Below, in pieces: positions 54,379 through 64,000 of a DNA stretch of 64,000 bases (its first letter is position 1; every line of letters starts with the position of its first letter). The DNA is taken from the NCBI RefSeq assembly GCF_003286085.1, contig NW_020825298.1, forward strand, positions 7,874,001 through 7,938,000. The letters run 5' to 3'. The translations under genes were made by a program, and so were the position numbers. The stretch is from Drosophila persimilis (taxonomy: Eukaryota > Arthropoda > Insecta > Diptera > Drosophilidae). The notes under the pieces were generated by a model. It made no database searches. It worked only from the letters and a program-made list of their open reading frames with translations, and had not been told where the DNA came from.

Positions 54379-54408
54379 CGCCATGTCGTCCTACCGAAAC
54401 CCAACCTA
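54379..54408 (+). other. Shaw: Possible 30-base 5' UTR exon of Shaw
   Basis: Strong polypyrimidine tract and AG before it, GTGAGT after it. It contains an ATG with a frame reading MSSYRNPT, which would be a short upstream reading frame rather than the channel start. Confidence 0.35.
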
Positions 54409-54823
54409 GTGAGTACTTCAACGCCTGAAGCGTCGCATTGTCTGCCATGCTGTGGGTCTCCTAACATCTAGTTGATACGTTTTCAAGTGCACATGAGGTA
54501 GATCGAGAGCGGGAGATCGAGTGACTGAGCCTTGGTTTCCAGTGGGAGGACCATCGAGTGGTGGGTGTGAGGAAGGAACTGCAACTGAATCGTGGGGAAC
54601 GAGGACCGAGGGAAATATTCAGGTTTGAAACCACAAAACGCGGCACAAAACCTTCACCGAACACCCACAAAAGCAGCCACAACAATACCCTATACATACC
54701 ATTCAACGCAACACCAAGAAAACCCTCTACACTATACACCCTCTATATACACAATATATATTGCAAAGAAATCATTGAATCATGACTTACATACCAAAAA
54801 AAATGCACTATACGCAAGCAGCC

Positions 54824-57800
54824 ATGAATCTGATCAACATGGACTCGGAGAATCGGGTGGTGCTGAATGTCGGTGGGATACGGCACGAGACATACAAGGC
54901 CACATTGAAAAAGATTCCAGCGACGCGACTGTCGCGTCTCACGGAAGCCCTGGCCAACTATGATCCGATACTGAATGAGTACTTCTTTGATCGGCATCCG
55001 GGCGTATTCGCACAAGTGCTCAACTATTACAGGTAATCAATCGAACACCTCTTAGCCCCTGAATGTCTCTCAAGGATAATCTCTGTCTCCCTCTCTTTTA
55101 GAACTGGCAAACTGCATTATCCCACAGATGTGTGCGGACCGCTGTTTGAGGAGGAATTGGAATTCTGGGGTCTAGACTCGAATCAGGTAGAGCCCTGCTG
55201 TTGGATGACCTATACACAGGTGAGTGCTCTTCAAGGATTGCTTTCCTGATGTACTTACAATCCATTCAATATCCTTCCTATAGCATCGCGACACACAGGA
55301 AACCCTAGCCGTATTGGATCGTCTGGATCTGGATACGGAAAAACCGTCCGAAGAGGAATTGGCACGCAAATTTGGCTTCGAAGAGGACTACTACAAAGGC
55401 ACCCTATCCTGGTGGCAGGAAATGAAGCCGCGCATTTGGTCCTTGTTCGATGAGCCCTACAGTTCCAATGCCGCCAAGGTATGCCTGTCTTTATATTTGG
55501 AATGCTATAAGGGTGCCTTAATGTGTGCTCCGAATTTATTCTTGCAGACCATTGGCGTTGTTTCGGTATTTTTTATATGCATTTCGATATTGTCATTCTG
55601 CCTGAAAACCCATCCCGATATGAGGGTACCAATAGTGCAAAAGGTGACCGTTCGAACGGCGAACGGTAGCACGGCCTGGGTCCTGGACAAGCCACAAACC
55701 AATGCGCATATAGCCTTTTTTTATATTGAATGCGTTTGCAATGCCTGGTTTACATTTGAGATATTGGTAAGACTATTATGAAAAGCTTATAGAACACATA
55801 AATGACTCTCTATTGATCATTGAACTCTCAGCCATCATTTATGTGTTCTATAATCCTTGATCTTGATTAGTCAACAAAATATATACTAATCGTGTCCTTT
55901 TTATCGCTTAGGTACGCTTTATCTCATCGCCGAACAAATGTGAATTCATCAAGTCATCTGTTAACATCATAGACTATATAGCAACGCTTAGTTTTTATAT
56001 CGATCTTGTGCTTCAGCGATTCGCATCGCATTTGGAGAACGCTGACATACTGGAGTTCTTCTCGATCATACGCATCATGCGTCTGTTCAAGCTAACGCGT
56101 CACTCGTCCGGCCTGAAGATCCTCATCCAAACGTTCCGTGCCTCGGCGAAGGAGCTGACCCTGCTGGTGTTTTTCCTCGTCCTTGGTATTGTGATCTTCG
56201 CCAGCTTGGTGTACTATGCCGAGCGCATACAACCGAATCCGCACAACGACTTCAACAGCATACCGCTTGGCCTGTGGTGGGCTTTGGTGACAATGACCAC
56301 CGTGGGGTATGGCGATATGGCGCCAAAAACATACATCGGCATGTTCGTGGGCGCCCTGTGCGCCCTGGCCGGTGTACTAACCATTGCACTGCCAGTGCCC
56401 GTTATAGTTAGCAACTTTGCGATGTACTATTCGCACACGCAGGCGCGCGCGAAACTGCCAAAGAAGCGTAGACGAGTGCTTCCCGTCGAACAGCCGCGAC
56501 AAGCGCGAATACCAGGTGAGATACATACATAATCGTAATGTCTAGCCCTACCATACCTTTTCGATCTGTTTGCAGGGGCCCCTGGCGGTGTCAGTGGTTG
56601 TGGCACACCGGGCTCGGGGCCACATTCGGGACCCATGGGCTCTGGCGGCACTGGACCGCGTCGCATGAACAATAAAACCAAGGATCTGGTCAGTCCCAAA
56701 TCAGGTGAGTCGTCCTCGTTTGTCCTTGCCACGGCAGCACCACCACCACACCCCCAAACAACCACAGCCACAACCCCGAAACCCCCGTCTCCCCCACAAG
56801 CAAGCATATCTCAAAAACACCTAACAAATCTGAGCCGCGCTTCAAAGACACCGCCAAACAAACTACCAAAACTACTTACCATTAAAGAGTAACCAGTTCT
56901 TAACATCTGCCCCAAAAGGCTCTTGCACAGCTGCACTCTGAGTTAGTCCATGGATTACCTCTCAAAGAATCACAATCCCCCGAATAATCAATCCATATAA
57001 ACCAGTGAGCAGACAAGTATCTCAGTCTTGAAGGAGACTTTGAGACTCCATGACCTTGGGTGCGCTTCCCCCTGCGCTTCTGGCGTTGCTATAATGTTTC
57101 CCATATATATAAAACTTTACCATTCCGTCGTGTACGTGTATATATGTACTCTATGTAATTACCATATGAAAATCGGCTTGTTTTTATACTCCCCCCCAAC
57201 CCATTCCACAAGTTGATTCATTCATTCATTCGTTCGAGCTTTGCTTTTATTTAACGCAACACTCATCTCGAGGTTTCATTTATTCGTGGATGATGATTGG
57301 AGGTTCTTGAGTTGTATGGAAATCTTAGCTTAAAAGATTCTCTTTCATACGAAAGCCTCTGCAAAAGATGCTATAATTTATTAGGATAATACTTTCTTGG
57401 ATTGAGGTAGTAAAAGGATTTATTCCTATTTCCATACAGTGGTATAAAGTTTCCCGATTTAAATATATTCCGATAATCTTCTTCTTCGAAAACTATTATC
57501 TCTAGAGCTTGGGGTTTCCACCGATACCACTTCATATCATCCACGAATCTCTCAAGCTCCAACCATAAACTCAAAGAAGCATTTCATTCTCATATCCCAA
57601 ACTTTCAGTTTACCCTTGAAGGCATTTTGTGTAAATTCAAGTCATTTCCACTTCAGAATTTCTCCATTTAGGGTTTTGTTTTGATCCTAAAGACATCCCA
57701 ACATATTTATAAAAAAAACACAAAAACATTTATAAGATGTTAGATAATAGAGGATTTGGATCAGGATGATATATATGGGAAGTGTCTGGACTACTCTCTA

Positions 57801-58951
57801 TAAGGTCCCTATATCTTCCTGATCCATTAATCCCCTATATCATAACTACATATATGACACAAATAAATCTATATATATAAATACAGTTTCTACAATGTTT
57901 TATGATACCCAAGACCCTCTATTGTGTGTATTTCCACTCTTAATTTTACTTTTGAAAACTCTGATCAAATATTTTTGTATAATTTAATATACTTACTGTT
58001 TTTTTGTTTTTGATAAACAATCCAATCCAAAACCCCCCTACAAATCTTATGTAAATAGATGAATATACAACAATGATTGGCAAACCGCGAGATGGCAAGA
58101 AGAGCAGGCTGCTCTAAGGCCACAGACACGAGCACCACATCAAAGAACCACAAGAAACCACAGCAACACCATCCAACAGAACCAGAAACCGAAACCAGAA
58201 ACCAGATGAAGAACCAAACCCAAAAACCAAAACCAAACCCCAAACCCAAAACCGTTTGAAACTATGATTGAGAGATGATGAAGAAACTTTTCTATATAAG
58301 AATTTGGCAAACTGATCTATGAGAAAACGCACTGAGACAAAGCGAGTGCAAGCCCCAAACTACTGGACTACTGGATAGAGAGAATCAGAATCAGAGATGA
58401 ACAGAAAATCGAGTGGTACGTTGGATGCCGTACATAAATATTGATACTCGTGTGAATATCGAGGACGTCTGCCTACTGTCTACTGCTATCTAGTGCTACT
58501 ATCTACTACCATCACCAATCTGCTATATAATCGTATATATATACTGTAATCAACAATATGTAATTTTCTACGTGTTTTCTACCTCTTCTACCTCTCTCTC
58601 TGTATCTATCATATCAATATTCTATATAAATATCGTATACGTGTTGTTCTTCAGTTCTGGCTCGTTCGTTTCTTGGTTACAATAGAATATAAATGATCAA
58701 CATATAATATATATTATATTCCGCTCTATAAATATGTATCTCTTTAAGTGTATCTTCTCTCTCTGCCTCTCTCTCTCTCTCTGTATCTCTGTGTGTGTGC
58801 GTGTATTTTTGTTATTCCCAAATACAAAAAATATCAAAGGCGAATTCCCCTTCAGTATCCCCCCCATAGATATAGGTATAAAAACAATCGAAAAACTCTC
58901 TGTATTATCTTGAACTCTTGTATTTCAGATATGGCCTTCAGTTTCGACTAA
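54824..58951 (+). CDS. Shaw: Shaw: Kv3-type voltage-gated potassium channel, 498-residue form
   Basis: Plasma-membrane potassium channel subunit that forms tetramers and sets resting conductance in fly neurons. Exons: 54824-55032, 55102-55219, 55284-55478, 55548-55766, 55912-56515, 56576-56704, 58929-58951, total 1497 bases and 498 residues, the length I recall for D. melanogaster Shaw. The N-terminal T1 domain carries [33 protein letters not shown] and the zinc-binding CC motif (VEPCCW). Six membrane segments follow. S4 is [20 protein letters not shown], with few charges as is typical for Shaw, and the selectivity filter TVGYGD is at 377-382. S6 includes LPVPVIV. The last exon adds only DMAFSFD. 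Start chosen at MNLINMD; an in-frame ATG 14 codons upstream (54782) is open and could extend it. Confidence 0.95.
56705..56892 (+). other. Shaw: Possible intron-retention C-terminus of Shaw
   Basis: If the donor at 56705 is skipped, the frame runs on for about 62 residues rich in Thr, Pro and Ser ([14 protein letters not shown]) to a stop at 56890-56892. The stretch is low complexity, so chance openness is quite possible. Confidence 0.25.
56893..58928 (+). other. Shaw: Shaw intron before the short terminal exon
   Basis: AT-rich with many CA-, CT- and AAACC-type low-complexity runs (for example 58130-58255). It ends in TTTGTATTTCAG-like sequence before the seven-residue terminal exon. No nested gene seen. 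TGTAAATA near 58047 resembles a Pumilio site, by motif only. Confidence 0.6.
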
Positions 58952-60175
58952 ACAGAAAAAAAGAAAACATACCAGAAAGCTATTTTGTAATTTATTAAAA
59001 ACCCGAAAAAGACACAAAACAAAAATCAAAAAAATCAAACAAAAATAATGAAACAAAAAAAGACCGAAACTCTACAACAAAAATCGAACCAAAAACGTAA
59101 CGAAATCAAAAAAAAAGAAGAAAAAACTCAGTTATACTCGTAATTATGTAAAAAGAAAAATCCTTCGTTCGTTCGTTCGTTCTGTCGTTCATCATTCATG
59201 CTATCTGCTAACCAAAAAACCATGGACTCTGCTGGGCGGGTGTGTTGGTTAAAACCTTTTTAATAATCTCCTCCTCCTACTCCTAGTATAGAAAATCTAA
59301 TAAATCTAACTCTAAACGTAATTTCCAAAGCCAAAGCATAACTCTCTCTCTCTCTCTCTCTCTGTCTCGCTCTCCCTATTAAACTATTAAAACTCTATAA
59401 CCCCGTATCGAATCCGAATCCGAATCCGAATCCCTTGCAAAAGTGTCAAATAGTTGAACAAAACTTCCAAAACTACTAGCTAGAGAAAAAACCACCCCAC
59501 ACCATCTCCCCAACAGCATTGATTCTAGAAAAGTTTGTCCCCCCTGATCCGTAACTTTTTCCCTACTGCAAAACTTGAACGGAAATTCCTCTTTGCGATA
59601 TGTGTAGCTCTAGAGATATGTATATGTATACGTACAATAAATACCTTACAATATAAGTGTTTGAAAAGCATGCTGCATGTGTTGCAACGTTCCTTGACTC
59701 GAATCTCGGAAAACTTTCGAGGATGTGTGATTAGTGTTTAGTGCTTAGTCGATGTCTCCCTGTAATCGTACTTGTTATTTATGTGTATGTGTGTTCTTGT
59801 GTATGTGTATGTGTTGTTCAACCACCCCAACCCACCCCACCCCACAAACCCCAAACACCCCCCTTCTGTCACGTATTGTAGTAACCAAAAAGTGCACCCA
59901 GTAATCAAAAACTACATAAAGTTGTGTCCCACTTGAAATGCGATTAAAACCCAAACGAATTTGGTCTCTCAGCTTTTGGAAAACAATGAAAATAATATTT
60001 ATTTCTCTCTCTTTCTCTCTTTTCTTTCTTCTCTCTCCGCTCTCTCTCTCTCTCTCTTTCTGTAACTATCTTTTCCGGCTATATCCTACCTATCTCCTAC
60101 CTACCTCAAAAAACTCTCGTATGAAACTATCTTTTGCGGCGGCCTTAACACAAATAGTTGCTCAACTCTTCGCAG

Positions 60176-60525
60176 GTCCACTGGGCGCCAGCATCGTGGC
60201 GATGAGTCCGCGTACGATGCTCGATTTGAATCCGGCCTTGGCCATGGGCAAGCCGACATTTCAGCCCCGATTCCCCACCCAACTGGCGGCCACACCGTCG
60301 CCCATGGCCAGCACCAATACCCATGGCGGTGCAGCCACAGCAGCGGCAACGGCAGTAGGCGTTGGAGCCACAACAACCACCATAGTGGCACCGATTGTGC
60401 CACCAACCATTGCGGTCTCCACAACCGCTAGTGTGGGCAAGGACAGCGGAATTTCCACAACAACCACCACAGCTACAGCCGCAGGCAACGCCAATCTGGA
60501 GACCAGCAAGAAGGCCTTCCTCTAA
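60176..60525 (+). CDS. Shaw: Alternative long 3' coding exon of Shaw
   Basis: The acceptor ACTCTTCGCAG ends at 60175. Joined to the donor at 56704 in phase 1, the frame continues GPLGASIVAMSPRTMLDLNP for about 116 residues to ETSKKAFL and a stop, giving a 607-residue channel in place of the 498-residue form. The segment starts with a balanced sequence and becomes Ala/Thr-rich. GC content and codon use rise sharply against the AT-rich surroundings, which supports real coding. It lies 1.2 kb after the short terminal exon, so splicing around 58929-58951 would choose between the two tails. Confidence 0.75.
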
Positions 60526-62640
60526 AGGCAGCCAAGGCCCAACGGCCACTCTATGATCCTCTATCCACCATCTAAGCAATATCTAATCGAAATCTAAGGC
60601 TATCATCCTTCGCATACGTATTGTCTAAGTATCCAGAGTATACAGAGATATGTATGTACACCTATGTATTCCCTAAGTATTCAGAGATCGACACAGGGAT
60701 CCAAGGAAAACGAATCATCTTTGGGTTCCATATCATATCATGTTTCAGTCTGTCCAAAGAAAATAATGTTTCAGTCAAGACATATCGGCTATTTTCTGGG
60801 GTTCTCATATAAATACGATCCTAAGTTTCACTTTCAGACAGAGGATCGGATCTCCCTTCGGAGCAAAGAAATTAGAGATATTTTTAAGGATCCTAGATCA
60901 TCCTTTTGTTTACTTATATGAGGTCTCAAATCTATAAAAAGAACCAATCAAATCTAAGCAGCAATACATGATCGTAGGTCATCATTATTTCTCTAGGAAT
61001 ATTTCCAGATGAATCATAGATCATCTTTATTTCTCTCATATCAATTTCCAATTGTATTTCCTAGAAACTTTTACGTTGACCATACAACAACAACAACATA
61101 CCCATGAATCTTATATCGGATCTTAAACATAACCCCAAACTATATATAGATAATACCTACAACAAATTGCTTGACAAAAACAAGACAAAGCCGAAAAGCA
61201 AAAGTTCTTAAGCCCCAAAAAAATGTTTTATCCCCCCCAATAAAAAAGCTTAATAATAAAATATTTTTTACACAAGCCATAGGATAAAAAAATCCAAGAA
61301 AAATAGAAGAAGAATGTATATAAAACATAAATGCTTTATAGCTCGGTTTGCCAGTTCCTTATGCGTTGTGTAAAGACTCTGCTGCCTCCAATGTGGGTGT
61401 GTGTGGGATGGCAGGCAGTTGAGGGTTTGGTCTGGAAGCTTTAAGTTCATCTAAAATGCAGTTAGCGACGCTTTCGCCATTGCCTAATTAAACAGAAAAC
61501 CAAAAACCAATCAAAAAGTACCCTCATGCTTCATTCGAGACTCTCAGGCACGTGTTAACTTAAACTTTTCCACACCCCAACCCAAGGAAAAACTATATAA
61601 ATATATAGAAAAGGTGTACTCGAAGTTCGTCTTCATCTTCATTTTTGGCTTCAATCAAAACAAACAAACAAACGAAAAAACGAGTAACTTTTCGGGCAGA
61701 GAACTTGAAAACTTGAGAAAAACAAACGAAATTTTCCAGCAGTTGGCACTTTTTTGCTCATCATTCACTCAGTGACTAACCTGCGGGTAGGATTACTTGG
61801 GGAAGGAAAATCGCTGCAATTATTCTCAGAGGGAAGGGAGGAACCGAAGCAAGTGTTTCCAGCCAAGAAGATGAGGGGGAACAACCTTTGAGGAGTTCAA
61901 AATGCAAATAACTGTTTGAGAGCAAACAAAGAATGCTTAAAATTTCCCAATTTTCCCACTAGGAAAACAAGTTTACAAATTGCTCTAGGGGTGTAGTGAG
62001 TGGTTAATGAAAACAGCTACTTTTTAAGATTGTTTCCACAAGGTTTTCTTTGATTTTACAAGAACTTTCATTAGCTAATTCTCTTGTACATTTTGAATAT
62101 ATCTCTTGGCGAATATTACGCCTACATTTACATCTAAACATAAGCATAGGAACGAGAACGAGAAGAAACTAATAAAAACTAACAAGAAAACCGCCATGGA
62201 ACGCGCTTTGCACAAATGCGAAACAAGCAACAAATATAACGATCGAAAGGGCAACAAAACATTTGTTAAGTTTTTACAATGAAGAGCATTAATAATAAAA
62301 AATAACAACTAAATTAATATTAAATATTGCAAGCTATTTGAACGGGAAAACCAAACCATTTCTCATATGATTTTATTTTTTTGTTTTCTTTTGGTTTCCG
62401 TTCTCTCGCGTATTATTTTGAAAAACTGTTTTTTAATTATTGTATAGTTAAGCAAATTGTATACTATTTGAACTAAACAACAAACAAAATTGTTCTCTCA
62501 ATAATTCATGAACAAACAAATTAAATTAATTATATATACATTTATATATATAATTGGATATATATATATATACACTATACATATATATGAATTTCAGAAA
62601 ATACAAGAAATTGCAATAAAGAAATCTATTGAACACCAAA
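60526..62640 (+). other. Shaw: Shaw 3' UTR and downstream AT-rich DNA
   Basis: Several AATAAA signals are present, near 61240, 62284 and 62614. The transcript end is unknown. TGTATATA near 61315 matches a Pumilio-type site. No other gene seen. Confidence 0.5.
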
Positions 62641-64000
62641 ACAAAAAACCAACAAAACAATTCCATTTATTTTTCAATGGGTGTGGGAGGGTCTTAGGTC
62701 TATATAATGGACTTTGAAAGACCCAGAGGTATGTATAGCAGTTTGAAAAGATATATAGTAATGATTCTGCCACAGGAAATGGTGAAAATTAAGTAAATTT
62801 TAGAGCTCCCAAAAGTCATTGTATAACTCAGCTTAGAAATGTCAGAACCCACCAATTGAAGGGCATTCGGAGCCCTGAAATCATCTCAAATTCAAACATT
62901 TAAGCCACAATCTTCTACTACCAACTGCTGCGCAAAGTTGGCCTGCTACAGAGTACCATATTACATTGTTAAACCTCCTCCACAGCGGACTGCTTAATAT
63001 TCGACTCCAGCTGGCGTTTGGGGAACCGCTTTATGACCACTTTCGGTATTTGTTTCGATTTCATTACCAAAATTTGCTATTGCAATAACAACTCAAACGG
63101 TCGTCTCAACTCTCTAGACGACACCACACAAAAAGCGAAAGAAACGCTGGCCCCCCGAGGGCCTGACCTTCCATTGTATCCGATGGGGAGAGCAGAGTAA
63201 AGCCCAACCAAGTGGAAGTGAGTCGGAGCCGAGACCGAGACAGAGACCGAGACTCCATTCACCTCTTTTGGCCGTTGGCTGTGGGCCAATAAAGCGCTTC
63301 ATTAACCAGTGCCAGAGCCATAGCCAGAGCCACCCATCACCCATACTCATACTATTTACAAGAGCCCGCAAAAATTCCAATGCTAAGCTAGGGGAATCCA
63401 TCCCATCCATTCAATCCAAAAGATGCCCCTCGGGGCACTCTGATCAACAGTTGGTTTCCCGGAGGAGGAGCATCGGGCTGGGGTGGTGGCATCCGTTGTG
63501 CTTTCCACAAAATGTTTCAATAGTTTTGTACGAAAAGTTTTTTGGAGTTGAATGTCTGGGAATAATCCATGAAATTTCAATTACAAGACCAGGGCAAATT
63601 ATGCCCGAGGACAGTGCAGAGCGCCTTCGGTTCGGCCGGTCTGGTCTGTGGAATGTCTAGGGTGCATGCCTGCTTGGTGTACAATTATATTGTAATCTAA
63701 CGAGTGTGGCTCTATAGCTCTTGACTCTTGGCTGCTGCTCTCTTGCTGGAATGTTGTGGGGGAGCAGATGAAAAACATGAACAAAAAAAGCGTTACTATA
63801 TTTTTGCCGACAAATTTTTGCAGAGTTTTCCAGTTTTTCTTTTCGTTGCGCAATGAGAGTGGTGGTGGTGGCGCTGGAAAAAGCTCTCTCTCTCTCTCCA
63901 TCTCTCTCCCAATCAATCTCTTTCTCCTTCGATTGAAATTCCTCAATGAAGCTTGCTCTCTGCCACAATCTCTCTCTCTCTCTCACTCTCTCCATTTGGC
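62641..64000. other. Terminal stretch without a recognised gene
   Basis: Open frames here are short or driven by CT tracts (63888-63990). A GC-richer part at 63100-63660 has weak open frames on both strands, but none with a start, splice signals or recognisable family. Confidence 0.5.

Noticed and set aside
59938..60175. Upstream part of the open frame that includes the long Shaw tail
   Set aside because: CT- and A-rich, low GC and preceded by an acceptor at 60175; I take coding to begin at 60176.
63268..63660. 130-codon plus-strand frame
   Set aside because: No domain, no splice signals and an equally open minus-strand frame; not enough to call a gene.

Overview
This is animal DNA from a fruit fly of the genus Drosophila. 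All genes are split by short and long introns with GT..AG borders. Introns and spacers are rich in microsatellites and AT. The gene content and order match, from memory, the 24A region of D. melanogaster chromosome arm 2L: a Drgx-type homeobox gene, a Kunitz inhibitor cluster, cutlet (Ctf18), a GPCPD1-type phosphodiesterase and the Shaw potassium channel. The simple-repeat load would suit an obscura-group species, but the sequence alone does not settle the species.

Layout. 1-26.8 kb: one large + strand gene, Drgx, a paired-class homeodomain factor of 600 residues in seven coding exons with three introns of about 6 kb. 27.2-41.1 kb: thirteen small secreted Kunitz-domain genes (called Kz1-Kz13 here, in map order). 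Twelve are on the minus strand and one (Kz11) is on the plus strand. Twelve share the same design: a signal-peptide exon, a phase-1 intron, and an exon with the six-cysteine domain. Kz9 has no intron. 42.0-46.3 kb: cutlet, minus strand, 12 exons, 1000 residues. 47.3-49.7 kb: a glycerophosphocholine phosphodiesterase, plus strand, 4 exons, 706 residues, divergent from cutlet. 54.8-60.5 kb: Shaw (Kv3-type channel), plus strand, 498 residues, with at least one alternative 3' coding exon. The rest is introns, UTRs and spacers.

Drgx, cutlet, the phosphodiesterase and Shaw are unrelated in pathway and simply neighbours. The Kunitz cluster is the dynamic part. Its paralogues have changed the residue after the second cysteine (the P1 specificity residue) almost gene by gene: K, M, R, E, R, M, L, A, F, R, F, V, T. 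They also vary the loop in front of it from 8 to 15 residues, carry odd but conserved splice donors, and show traces of block duplication, gene loss and a shared promoter module. The cluster is the best candidate for interesting new biology. Other points worth checking are a coding-like but frame-shifted segment near 40 kb beside an orphan TATA promoter, and alternative C-termini of Shaw.

All exon borders were worked out by hand from reading frame, splice signals and phase agreement. No alignment or database search was run, and family assignments rest on motifs recognised by eye.
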